Shown: positions 8,421 to 16,742 of the stretch, in pieces
How the letters are laid out: each line of letters opens with the position of its first letter
Numbering within the stretch: position 1 is the first letter of the stretch
NCBI GenBank assembly: GCA_902796965.1
Contig: CADBRA010000015.1
Coordinates: 50,286 to 114,285 of the forward strand
Reading direction: 5' to 3'
DNA from: an uncultured Eubacteriales bacterium
GTDB lineage: Bacteria; Bacillota; Clostridia; Peptostreptococcales; Anaerovoracaceae
DNA length: 64,000 bases
Position numbers and translations under genes: made by a program
Notes under the pieces: model-generated
Told to the model about the DNA's origin: nothing
Databases searched by the model: none
What the model saw: only the letters and a program-made list of their open reading frames with translations

Positions 8421-8592
8421 TCAGGTGCCGGACGCCCCAAAAGGGCCGGTCCGGTGAAAAGGGAAACAGGTGAGAATCCTGTGCGAACTCGTCACTGTAT
8501 TCAGGACAGCCTAAGACATCATGCCACTGGATAAACCGGGAAGGCGTCCGAAGCGTTTGCATCCGTAAGTCAGGAGACCTGCCAGGCACTGT
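8421..8592 (+). ncRNA. Cobalamin riboswitch aptamer
   Basis: The conserved parts appear in order. AAAGGGAAACAGGTGAGAA with its complement TCCTGTG lies near 8457-8480, CGTCACTGT near 8490, and GCCACTGG...GGGAAGGCG near 8523-8545. The B12 box AAGTCAGGAGACCTGCC lies near 8567-8583. A closing P1 can form from GTGCC (8425-8429) and GGCAC (8585-8589). The family binds adenosylcobalamin or related corrinoids and switches off downstream genes. Here those are a cobaltochelatase and an importer, fitting corrinoid or cobalt supply. Confidence 0.95.
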
Positions 8593-8652
8593 ACGGAAAT
8601 TCCTTAAGGAGTTTCAGGCCACGAGTAACTGGCTGTACGCAAATTCGTTTTA

Positions 8653-8728
8653 CCGGCACATTATTTGAACATCCTGCCGGAAAGAGTTTTTGCGTCCTTT
8701 TGCCCGCTGTGCCGCAACAGCGGGTTTT
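8653..8728 (+). terminator. Riboswitch expression platform with intrinsic terminator
   Basis: Downstream of the aptamer are two hairpins: CCGGCA/TGCCGG (8653-8658 and 8675-8680) and CCCGCTGT/ACAGCGGG (8703-8710 and 8717-8724) followed by TTTT. The second sits six bases before the AAGGAGG of the first gene. The layout suggests control by premature termination. How ligand binding selects the fold is inference. Confidence 0.7.
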
Positions 8729-8746
8729 GTATTAAGGAGGTAAAAC

Positions 8747-9709
8747 ATGAAAAGAAAAATCTTTGCACTTGTACTCGCACTCTGCGTAGGAGCAGTCATG
8801 ATGACAGGCTGCGGGAACAGCACAAATCCATCCTCATCATCTGCAGGCAGCAGTTCCACAAGCTCTGTTGCTGCAGCTTCTGACGAGCTGAACAGCAGCA
8901 CTCCTATCGATAAAGATCAGGAAATCCTCGTCGTAAGCTTCGGAACCAGCTACAACGACAGCAGATCAGAGACCATAGGTGCTATCGAGGATGCGATCGC
9001 TAAAGCATATCCTGACTATACCGTCCAGAGAGCTTTCACGTCACAGACAATCATCGACAAGCTTTCGAAGCGTGACGGACTCCACATCGATAACGTTCAG
9101 GAAGCCCTTGACAGAGCAGCTGATGCCGGAGTCAAAACGCTTATAGTTCAGCCTACGCACCTCATGAACGGAAACGAATACACAGATCTTTCCAACGAGC
9201 TCAACAATTACACGAGCAAATTTGAGAATCTCGTTCTCGGCGACCCTCTTCTCACGAGTGACAGTGACTATGAATCTGTAATAAAGGCCATAACATCAGC
9301 TACGAAAGAAAAAGACGACGGCCAGACAGCTCTTGTCTTCATGGGACACGGAACAGATGCTGCTTCAAACTCCGATTACACGACTCTCCAGCAGAAACTC
9401 AACGATGACGGGTTTGACAATTATTACATAGGCACTGTAGAAGCTTCGCCTTCAGTAGACGACATAATAAGCGAAATCGGCCAGAAGGGCACATACAAAA
9501 AAATAGTTCTCGAACCACTTATGGTAGTCGCCGGCGATCACGCAAACAACGATATGGCCGGAGACGATTCTGATTCTTGGAAGAGCAAGTTCGAGGCCGC
9601 AGGCTACCAGGTAGAATGCATCATTAAGGGCCTCGGCGCAAACAAAGACATTCAGCAGATATACATTCAGCACGTACAGGCATCTATTGACAGCCTGTCA
9701 AATAACTAA
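8747..9709 (+). CDS. cbiK: Lipoprotein sirohydrochlorin cobaltochelatase, CbiK type
   Basis: CbiK-type enzymes insert Co2+ into sirohydrochlorin or related tetrapyrroles. The mature region (about 58-315) has LVVSFGTSYNDSRSETI, then His201 in FMGHGTD, Glu232 in GTVEASP and His265 in VAGDHANND. These match the metal-binding His/Glu/His of the family with comparable spacing. Unlike cytoplasmic CbiK, it begins with a signal peptide ending in VMMTGC (lipidated Cys22) and a Ser-rich linker, so it should sit outside the membrane. An exported CbiK is known in Desulfovibrio. AAGGAGG lies seven bases before the ATG. It is the first gene after the cobalamin riboswitch and is followed by a surface protein and an importer, so extracytoplasmic metal or tetrapyrrole handling is likely. 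The true substrate could also be a haem-type porphyrin. Confidence 0.88.
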   Translation: MKRKIFALVLALCVGAVMMTGCGNSTNPSSSSAGSSSTSSVAAASDELNSSTPIDKDQEILVVSFGTSYNDSRSETIGAIEDAIAKAYPDYTVQRAFTSQTIIDKLSKRDGLHIDNVQEALDRAADAGVKTLIVQPTHLMNGNEYTDLSNELNNYTSKFENLVLGDPLLTSDSDYESVIKAITSATKEKDDGQTALVFMGHGTDAASNSDYTTLQQKLNDDGFDNYYIGTVEASPSVDDIISEIGQKGTYKKIVLEPLMVVAGDHANNDMAGDDSDSWKSKFEAAGYQVECIIKGLGANKDIQQIYIQHVQASIDSLSNN

Positions 9710-9775
9710 GCTGCCTGCTTTCCTGCATATGGTATAACAGACTGAACGGGCGGCGTATCACAAGGAGAAAATTTT

Positions 9776-10897
9776 ATGAAAAGGAATAAATCTATCGTCG
9801 CAGTTCTTATGGCATTGACGCTTCTGATGGCACTTCCTGTGATCTCAAGCGCGGTCGAAGTCAAGACAACAGGCGGCGCAGTCGCTTCTTCGAGCGATAT
9901 GGCATCCGAAGAAGACGTCGGAAGCAGCATGACGCCTGTTTCAGCCGATCAGGTTGCAGAGGGAAGCTACGACATCACAGTCGACTCAAGCTCCTCCATG
10001 TTTAAAATCGTCGCATGCAAATTAAATGTAAAAGACGGAAAGATGACAGCCGACATGACGCTCAGCGGCAAAGGATACGAAAAACTTTACATGGGAACTG
10101 CAGAAAAAGCCGCAAAAGCTGATGATTCTGACTGTATCGGCTATACCGTCGGAGATGATGGTAAATATACATACACCGTTCCGGTAGAAGCCCTCGACAA
10201 AAAGATTGACTGCGCGGCATTCAGCCACAGAAAACAGAAATGGTATCCGCGCACACTTGTTTTCAAAGCTTCATCTCTTCCTGATGGAACAGTCGAAACA
10301 GGCACATCCGGTGAGGCTGATAAAACATCAGACAGCAGTTCTTCATCAAAAAAATATATCGACGAAAAAGACGCATCAAAATCTCAGATCAAATACGGTT
10401 CGACAAAGCTCGCTGACGGGAATTACACAATCGAGGTTGATATGACGGGCGGCAGCGGAAAGGCTTCCATAAAGTCGCCTGCCAAGATGAAGATTTCAAA
10501 CGGATTCGCCACTGCAACGATCGAATGGAGCAGTTCACATTACGACTACATGGTCGTCAACAACATAAAGTACGAACCGGTCAGCGATACGGGAAACTCA
10601 GTGTTTGAAATTCCAATCACAAAATTCGACGGCGGTATGGAAGTCATAGCTGATACGACGGCCATGAGCGAGCCACATGAGATAACATACACTCTGAACT
10701 TCAAGACAGATACAGCCAGCAGAAAGGGTCTGTCCACGAAGTCCGAAGCGATTATCCTAGGAATTGCAATTGTAGCCGCCATCCTATTCGGATTCCTTAA
10801 CGGAAGGCGCAGAGCACACAAGAAAGAGCGCAGAGCCGCACAGGAACTCGATGCTGAAAAGAAGACAGTATCAAGAAAGAAGAGCAAACTTCATTGA
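9776..10897 (+). CDS. Two-domain surface protein with C-terminal membrane anchor, in the cobalamin operon
   Basis: The 373-residue product has a signal peptide (about 1-26, no lipobox), two extracellular beta-rich domains, and a C-terminal membrane segment (about 328-346, AIILGIAIVAAILFGFLNG) followed by a basic tail. Domain 1 (about 60-180) includes SSSSMFKIVACKLNVKDGKM and YEKLYMGTAEKAAKA. Domain 2 (about 205-315) includes SSHYDYMVVNNIKY and FEIPITKFDGGMEVIADTTA. I have seen similar proteins beside iron- or cobalt-type importers in Firmicutes, and the fold may be NEAT-like, but I cannot assign a family firmly. AAGGAG precedes the ATG. The operon position suggests a capture or relay role for a tetrapyrrole or corrinoid, which is inference. 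Confidence 0.75.
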   Translation: MKRNKSIVAVLMALTLLMALPVISSAVEVKTTGGAVASSSDMASEEDVGSSMTPVSADQVAEGSYDITVDSSSSMFKIVACKLNVKDGKMTADMTLSGKGYEKLYMGTAEKAAKADDSDCIGYTVGDDGKYTYTVPVEALDKKIDCAAFSHRKQKWYPRTLVFKASSLPDGTVETGTSGEADKTSDSSSSSKKYIDEKDASKSQIKYGSTKLADGNYTIEVDMTGGSGKASIKSPAKMKISNGFATATIEWSSSHYDYMVVNNIKYEPVSDTGNSVFEIPITKFDGGMEVIADTTAMSEPHEITYTLNFKTDTASRKGLSTKSEAIILGIAIVAAILFGFLNGRRRAHKKERRAAQELDAEKKTVSRKKSKLH

Positions 10898-12138
10898 TTC
10901 GATACAAATATAAATTAAAATCAGTCTTTCTGATTATTCTGACCCTGATTCTCGTGGCTGCACTTTCCGCATGCGGTACTTCCGCTTCAGGAAATGCCGG
11001 CTCCGCCGGCTCAGAATCTTCATCTGCGTCACGGTCAGAAGGCAATTCCCCACAAAGAGACAGCAAACTCTCAACGGATAAGACAATAAGCTCGGCCCTG
11101 ACATTTCAGAGCGCCGACAAACTCGATTATGCCGAGCAGTTCAGCGTATACAGATACGATAATGGATTTTCGCTGATCAACATATCAGATGACACCAGAT
11201 ATCTCGTAGTACCTGAAAACGCTTCGGCACCTCCGGACCTCGACAGCGATATAACGGTACTGCAGCAGCCTGTCGGCAAAATCTATCTGGCTGCTTCTGC
11301 CACTATGGACATGTTCGCATCAATGGGCGCTATAGACAGCATAGCATTCAGCGGCGAGAAGCAGGACGGCTGGTATATCAACGAAGCGACTGAAGCTATG
11401 AAAAAAGGCCGTATCAAGTACGCAGGCAAATACAACATACCTGACTACGAGCTTCTGACTGACGGAGGATGCGGCCTTGCGGTCGAAAACACGATGATAC
11501 TTCACACACCTGAAGTCCAAGAGAAACTGATCGAGATGAACATCCCCGTCTTGGTCGACTACTCAAGCTACGAAACTCATCCGCTCGGCCGCACCGAGTG
11601 GATAAAACTCTACGGAGTCATAACGGACAGAGAAAATCAGGCTGCAAAAGCATATAATGCACAGAAAGATCAGTATGAATCAGCTGTCGCTGACAGTTCA
11701 GGCACAAAGATGCACACTGTCGCGTATTTCTCGATCAATTCCAACGGCGCGGCAAGCGTAAGGAAATCCAGCGATTACGTCCCCGCCATGATCAAAGCTG
11801 CCGGCGGAAAATACATACCCGACGACCTTACTGACGGAAAGATAACGTCGACGACGACTATGCAGATGGAGGAATTCTACAAACGCGCTCACGATGCTGA
11901 TATCCTCGTATATAACAGCGCGATCGAAGGTGAAGTATCGTCAATAGACGATCTGCTGAAAAAAGCACCTTCGCTGAAGAACTTCAAGGCCGTAAAGAAC
12001 GGAAACGTATGGTGTACGTCACGGAACATGTATCAGTCCTCAATGGAAGCAGGTACTATAACAGCTGATTTCCACAGTATAATAGCTGATCAGAACGTGT
12101 CCGACAGCAGACTTACATTTATGAAAAGGCTCAAATAG
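10894..12138 (+). CDS. ABC transporter substrate-binding lipoprotein, BtuF/FhuD family
   Basis: The 414-residue product has a lipoprotein signal (VAALSACG, Cys27), a Ser-rich linker, and a Peripla_BP_2 domain (about 95-410). Family features include VGKIYLAASATMDMFASMGA near the start and the long central helix region before IPDDLTDGK. Such proteins deliver vitamin B12, haem or siderophores to FecCD-type permeases. The start is a TTG whose last two bases overlap the TGA of the previous gene, giving tight translational coupling; no ATG lies before the signal peptide, so the TTG is the only sensible start. With the riboswitch and CbiK upstream, a corrinoid or cobalt-tetrapyrrole ligand is most likely, but haem cannot be excluded. 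Confidence 0.88.
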   Translation: MIRYKYKLKSVFLIILTLILVAALSACGTSASGNAGSAGSESSSASRSEGNSPQRDSKLSTDKTISSALTFQSADKLDYAEQFSVYRYDNGFSLINISDDTRYLVVPENASAPPDLDSDITVLQQPVGKIYLAASATMDMFASMGAIDSIAFSGEKQDGWYINEATEAMKKGRIKYAGKYNIPDYELLTDGGCGLAVENTMILHTPEVQEKLIEMNIPVLVDYSSYETHPLGRTEWIKLYGVITDRENQAAKAYNAQKDQYESAVADSSGTKMHTVAYFSINSNGAASVRKSSDYVPAMIKAAGGKYIPDDLTDGKITSTTTMQMEEFYKRAHDADILVYNSAIEGEVSSIDDLLKKAPSLKNFKAVKNGNVWCTSRNMYQSSMEAGTITADFHSIIADQNVSDSRLTFMKRLK

Positions 12139-12212
12139 CAGCCGTTTTCTCAGATACGTGCAAAAGCGGAATCCGTGACCGAAAACGCAATGCGGAAACT
12201 CAGAGGAACTAA

Positions 12213-13238
12213 ATGATGAGCAGCGCAGAAAACAGGAGAAAAAGATGGATATTGTGCTTTATTCTCCTGTCTGCGCTGCTTGTTGTATTTTTTGCCGCGA
12301 GCATATGCATTGGCAGCGTCAATCTGCCTCTGAGCAGACTCTTGAGCATACTTTTCAAAGACGGAGGAGATTCATCCGAGCGTGACATAATATTCGCTCT
12401 GAGGCTGCCTCGAACACTCGCAGCACTCATCCTGGGCGGAGCTCTGTCACTGTCGGGGTATCTGCTGCAGACGTTCTTTCACAATCCGCTTGCAGGACCG
12501 TTCGTTCTGGGAATTTCATCAGGAGCAAAGCTCACAGTCGCTGTCTGTATGGTCATACTTCTCAGCCGCTCAGCCACAATGAATTCCGCAGGCATGATAA
12601 CTGCAGCGTTCGCGGGTTCCCTCGCCTGTATGTTCTTTGTTATGCTTGCGAGCCGGCGGATAAAACGCATGTCGATGCTCGTGATTTGCGGTGTAATGAT
12701 CGGATATATATGCAATGCCGTCACTGAGTTCATAGTGACATTCGCTGACGACAGCGACATCGTTAATCTGCACAACTGGTCTCAGGGCAGCTTCAGCGGA
12801 ACCACCATGGAAAATGCCGCCGTAATGGCAGTTGTCACTGCTGTATCATCGCTGTGCGCTTTCCTGCTTTCCAAGCCGATTTCAGCTTATCTTCTCGGCG
12901 AATCATATGCTGAGAGCATGGGTGTAAACATAAAGCTATTCAGAATCGCGCTTGTGATAATAAGCAGCATGCTGTCTGCATGCGTGACAGCATTTGCAGG
13001 ACCTGTTTCATTCGTCGGCATAGCCGTGCCGCAGATAATCCGCTTTCTTTACCGCACATCTAAGCCCGTTGTTATGATTCCGGCATGTTTCCTGGGAGGC
13101 AGCATATTCTGTCTCTTCTGTGATCTGCTCGCACGCACCATGTTCGCGCCTGCTGAGTTGAGCATAAGCACAGTTACCGCCGTATTCGGCGCGCCGGTAG
13201 TGATCGCCGTCATGCTCCGCCGCCCGGAAGAACGCTGA
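12213..13238 (+). CDS. FecCD-family ABC permease, BtuC type
   Basis: The 341-residue product is an integral membrane protein with about ten hydrophobic segments, starting WILCFILLSALLVVFFAASI. Family landmarks include FALRLPRTLAALILGGALSL, with the RLPR of the FecCD coupling region, and FAGPVSFVGIAVPQIIRFLYR near the C-terminal third. It forms the import channel with the adjacent substrate-binding and ATPase proteins. AGAGGA lies about six bases before the ATG at 12213. A 74-base gap separates it from the binding-protein gene, with no terminator seen. Confidence 0.92.
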   Translation: MMSSAENRRKRWILCFILLSALLVVFFAASICIGSVNLPLSRLLSILFKDGGDSSERDIIFALRLPRTLAALILGGALSLSGYLLQTFFHNPLAGPFVLGISSGAKLTVAVCMVILLSRSATMNSAGMITAAFAGSLACMFFVMLASRRIKRMSMLVICGVMIGYICNAVTEFIVTFADDSDIVNLHNWSQGSFSGTTMENAAVMAVVTAVSSLCAFLLSKPISAYLLGESYAESMGVNIKLFRIALVIISSMLSACVTAFAGPVSFVGIAVPQIIRFLYRTSKPVVMIPACFLGGSIFCLFCDLLARTMFAPAELSISTVTAVFGAPVVIAVMLRRPEER

Positions 13239-13321
13239 CATCGGCTTAATATACTCATGATTTAGATCGTAAGTTCATCTGTAATTTTTATAATTCAAAC
13301 TCTGATTGACTAAAAGATATT

Positions 13322-14095
13322 ATGCAGGAAAAACCATATTTCGAAATAAGCGGCCTCTCCGCAGGATACGGAGGAAAGCCGCTTATTGAAGACATAAATA
13401 TAAAACTTAAAAAAGGCCGGATTCTTACGCTGATCGGGCCAAACGGAGCTGGAAAATCGACTGTTCTCAAAACGATTACGGGACATCTGCCCTCCATCGC
13501 TGGTTCCGTGTATATCGCCGGCCGCAGCACAGCAGCAATGAGCAGAAAAGAACTGGCCAGTACGATAGCTGTGCTGCTGACAGAACGCGTTAAAACAGAT
13601 ATGATGACGTGCCGCGATGTCGTGGAGACAGGACGGTATCCATATACTGACTTGCTCGGAATCCTGTCGAACGAAGATCGCCATGCAGCAGAACGCGCAA
13701 TGGCGGCTGCCGGCATATCAGATCTGGCCGACAGAGATTTCATGACTCTGAGCGACGGTCAGAAACAGAGAGTTATGCTGGCGCGTGCCGAAGCTCAGGA
13801 ATCAGACATACTTGTTCTCGACGAACCCACCTCATATCTTGATATAAAATATCAGCTCGAACTCCTCAGTACACTCAGACGTCTTTCTTCTGAAAGAGGT
13901 ACTACTGTTATCATGAGTCTGCACGAGCTTTTTCTCGCGGAGCGCATATCTGATATCATAATGTGTATAAAAGACAGGCGCATTGATAATATCGGAACTC
14001 CGTCTGAAATTTTTTCAGGCACATACATAGACAGCCTTTATGATCTGGCCCCCGGAACTTACAGATCGCTCAGGGCAGATCAGGTTTACTTCTGA
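13322..14095 (+). CDS. ABC transporter ATP-binding protein, BtuD/FecE type
   Basis: The 257-residue ATPase has Walker A GPNGAGKST at 39-47, a signature reading LSDGQKQRVMLARA instead of the usual LSGGQ, Walker B ILVLDEPTSYLD, and the switch His in MSLHE. It would energise uptake through the FecCD-type permease 83 bases upstream. The Gly-to-Asp change in the signature is seen in some FecE-type ATPases and need not impair function. I see no strong Shine-Dalgarno in the short AT-rich stretch before the ATG. Its last ten bases overlap the 3' end of the convergent NYN gene, and no terminator hairpin is apparent there. Confidence 0.92.
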   Translation: MQEKPYFEISGLSAGYGGKPLIEDINIKLKKGRILTLIGPNGAGKSTVLKTITGHLPSIAGSVYIAGRSTAAMSRKELASTIAVLLTERVKTDMMTCRDVVETGRYPYTDLLGILSNEDRHAAERAMAAAGISDLADRDFMTLSDGQKQRVMLARAEAQESDILVLDEPTSYLDIKYQLELLSTLRRLSSERGTTVIMSLHELFLAERISDIIMCIKDRRIDNIGTPSEIFSGTYIDSLYDLAPGTYRSLRADQVYF

Positions 14096-15537
14096 TTGTT
14101 TCCGCCCTTTTTATCCTTGAGCATCGGCTTTATCATCTGATAGATCTCTCCTGCTCTCTGATTGCCGAATCTTCTCACGAGAGCATTGTTGACACCTTGT
14201 TTCGTCTTGTATTTTTTTATATATGAAGCGATCTGACTGTAATCAGAGTCTGTGAGAGCATCTCCGCTTACGCGGCTTTCAGTTATTGAATTCCTCACTT
14301 CTTTTATGCGCTTTTCCTGTTCAGGACTGCGCGTTTTTTTTGCTGCAGCACTTTGCCCGCTGCGGCTCTTCGCACCGCGCTTATGAGTACTCTTTTTCTG
14401 GACGTCAGACTCAGTATTTTCAGGCTGTTCGTGTGCCGGTTTGTTCTTTACAGCGCTGTTATTATTTTCAGTCTGCTGTCCGCAATCATTTTCGTGCATT
14501 CTGACTTCTTCAGCGCCGGAAGCCTCTGCTTTCGCTGCATTGCCGGCATTTTCTGCACCAGTGTTTTGCTCTTCCTCTGAAACGTCTGTTATATCACCAT
14601 CAGCAAGCACAAATATATGCTCTATATCGTCATTTTCAGCTACAATGCTGCTTGCATACGCATTCCTGCCGCCTTCATTTCTGAACCAGAATCTCCCTGT
14701 CTCGTGTTTTTCCGGATATTCCTCCGGCTTAGCTGATACAGACTCATAAACCGCAGTGATATTCTCAGCTGCTTCAGTCTGGCTTTCTGTTTCAGGAGCG
14801 TCAGATTCAGCAGCATCTTTTCCGACAGAGTCGGCGCCGGCTGTATTGTTTTCTGAAGCTGCACGATCATTCAACTCATCTGTCACAGTTTCTCCGACTT
14901 TAGTCAAACTATGCTCAGGATTTTTTACAAGCATGAGATTCGTCTTTTCTTCAATTTCTTCAGCTCTGAACGCAGCATCGAATTTTTCAGTTTCATAAAT
15001 CTCATCTTTACGTACATCTTCCTCTGAAGTTCGTTCAGCAGGCTTTTCCGACGCATAAAGAACTGTATGTTCTGACGCTGATTTAATCGCCCTGTCTTTA
15101 TCAGAAGCGTGTGTCTCTGCATGATCGTCCGCATTGCTTCTGCGAATCCTTCTCTGATGGCGCCGCTCCTCCTGTTGAGGGCTGTTTGCAATCTCGCGGG
15201 CGAGACATACGTCATACTGCGGCAGCCTCCAGAAGCCAGTTAGATACTCAAATCCTCTGTCATTGCTGACGACGCAGTACTGTTCGCTGCTGTCGTTCGC
15301 AATCAGAAATCCGAGATATGTAGCCAACTGAAAATCAAGTGCGTTATGCCCTCCTACTTCGACTTTCTTATACTCGATCAGCGCCTTTGTCTCATTGAGA
15401 CGCCTGTGCAGTCCAAACGTCATTCTGTCCGCACGTTCGCTGTAGAAAATTATGACTCTGTCTTCTTCGGTCAGCTTTGAAACGCCGTTCAATCCGTCCT
15501 TGTTGACATTCTCATAGTCTATAAGATATGTTGCCAT
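14086..15537 (-). CDS. NYN (PIN-like) domain protein with long acidic linker
   Basis: The N-terminal 125 residues form an NYN/PIN-like nuclease fold. Acidic residues expected to bind metal are visible in MATYLIDYENV, HNALDFQLATYLG and VVSNDRGFEYL. Residues about 125-410 are low-complexity, rich in Glu, Ala, Ser and Thr, and probably disordered. A basic patch (KKSTHKRGAKSRSG) follows, then a helical C-terminal domain (about 425-475, ending GNQRAGEIYQMIKPML). NYN proteins are thought to act on RNA, but the target here is unknown. The strong GGGAGGTGAAAAAAT before the ATG supports the start. It lies downstream of ispE with a 151-base gap. Confidence 0.8.
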   Translation of the reverse strand: MATYLIDYENVNKDGLNGVSKLTEEDRVIIFYSERADRMTFGLHRRLNETKALIEYKKVEVGGHNALDFQLATYLGFLIANDSSEQYCVVSNDRGFEYLTGFWRLPQYDVCLAREIANSPQQEERRHQRRIRRSNADDHAETHASDKDRAIKSASEHTVLYASEKPAERTSEEDVRKDEIYETEKFDAAFRAEEIEEKTNLMLVKNPEHSLTKVGETVTDELNDRAASENNTAGADSVGKDAAESDAPETESQTEAAENITAVYESVSAKPEEYPEKHETGRFWFRNEGGRNAYASSIVAENDDIEHIFVLADGDITDVSEEEQNTGAENAGNAAKAEASGAEEVRMHENDCGQQTENNNSAVKNKPAHEQPENTESDVQKKSTHKRGAKSRSGQSAAAKKTRSPEQEKRIKEVRNSITESRVSGDALTDSDYSQIASYIKKYKTKQGVNNALVRRFGNQRAGEIYQMIKPMLKDKKGGNNQK

Positions 15538-15688
15538 ATTTTTTCACCTCCCTTCTGTTAATAATGATAATTTCATGCCCGGCATTCTGACATCTGCGCG
15601 CCACTGTGTATTTTATACATAATTAATGTTCATGACTGACTGTACACAGCACAAAACGGTCCTCAAAATACCGTTGCGCACCGCAGAA

Positions 15689-16612
15689 TCACAGTGTCTC
15701 GGCTATAAACACGGAAGATTCACTGTCTTTAAGATCCTTCTTCAGCTGCAGATATGTATTGACAGCCCTGCGTTTGCTGCCGAAAAGAGAATATACGGTC
15801 GGACCGCTTCCGCTCATAAGCGTCATGGAATCGTTGTATTTTTCCATGAGTTTTTTCAGCTCTGCCACATCAGGGTGCTCTGCAAGCGTGACATTTTCAA
15901 GAACATTGCCCATACCCTTCTGTACAAGCTGCATATTGCCTTCAGAAAGTCCATTGAGCACACTTTCAACATCTGGATGTTCATATGAGCCAATGTTGTC
16001 CAGCGCCCTGTAGACAGCAGGAGTCGACACACTCAGACGCGGCTTTACCATTACTGCCCACATATCAAGCGGTCTGACAGGAGTCAGGACATCGCCGATA
16101 CCTTCCGCAAGCGCGCATGTGGAGCCGCCCATTATATGCCATTTGGAATCGGCCGCAAGAGTCATTATGCAGAAAGGGATATCTGTCCCGATCTGAGCTC
16201 CGATGTCACACATCTCCTCGAGCGGCATTCCGAGACCAAGAAGGCTGTTGAGTCCGACAATGACACCAGCCGCATTCGAACTCCCGCCAGCGAGGCCCGC
16301 AGAAACCGGAATATTCTTCTTTATATCGATGCGGACTCCCAATTCGCCGAATGCTCCGCGATACGTATCCATCAAAGCCTGAACCGCTTTGAATGCAGTG
16401 TTCCTGCTGTCTCTGGGCACATAATACTTATCGCATTTCAATGCAACAGGTTCCGGCTGAACAGCTCTGTCGACAAGCCTTATGCGCATCTCGTCAAAGA
16501 GATCAACAGACTGCATCACCATCCTGACGAGATGATAACCGTCTTCTCTGATACCTGTGACATCCAGCGCGAGATTGATCTTTGCATATGTTTTTAACGC
16601 TATGGAATCCAA
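15689..16612 (-). CDS. ispE: 4-diphosphocytidyl-2-C-methyl-D-erythritol kinase
   Basis: IspE phosphorylates CDP-methylerythritol in the non-mevalonate isoprenoid pathway. The 307-residue GHMP kinase shows TYAKINLALDVTGIREDGYH near the start, the ATP loop PVSAGLAGGSSNAAG at 102-116 and the late motif MTLMSGSGPTVYSLF. The start codon is TTG at 16612, supported by GGAGG eight bases upstream. No other isoprenoid gene is in the window. A plausible promoter on the minus strand (TTTACT, 16 bases, TAAAAT, near 16635-16662) lies just after the thiolase terminator. Confidence 0.95.
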   Translation of the reverse strand: MDSIALKTYAKINLALDVTGIREDGYHLVRMVMQSVDLFDEMRIRLVDRAVQPEPVALKCDKYYVPRDSRNTAFKAVQALMDTYRGAFGELGVRIDIKKNIPVSAGLAGGSSNAAGVIVGLNSLLGLGMPLEEMCDIGAQIGTDIPFCIMTLAADSKWHIMGGSTCALAEGIGDVLTPVRPLDMWAVMVKPRLSVSTPAVYRALDNIGSYEHPDVESVLNGLSEGNMQLVQKGMGNVLENVTLAEHPDVAELKKLMEKYNDSMTLMSGSGPTVYSLFGSKRRAVNTYLQLKKDLKDSESSVFIAETL

Positions 16613-16664
16613 AGAAATTACCTCCGTGTCGTATATATTTTACACGCACTGCAAATTAAGTAAA

Positions 16665-16702
16665 CAAAAAAGAGCGCCCGCTCCGAAAAACAGACGCTCT
16701 CT
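16665..16702 (-). terminator. Terminator of the thiolase gene
   Basis: AGAGCG (16671-16676) pairs with CGCTCT (16695-16700) with further partial pairing inside, and the minus-strand transcript ends in six T. Confidence 0.75.
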
Positions 16703-16742
16703 AAACGAGTAACAACCTTATTAACAACCGATTTCGGGCAGC

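Noticed and set aside
8703..8728. The hairpin before cbiK as a separate gene terminator
   Set aside because: It lies just before the ribosome binding site and follows the aptamer, so it is better explained as the riboswitch expression platform.
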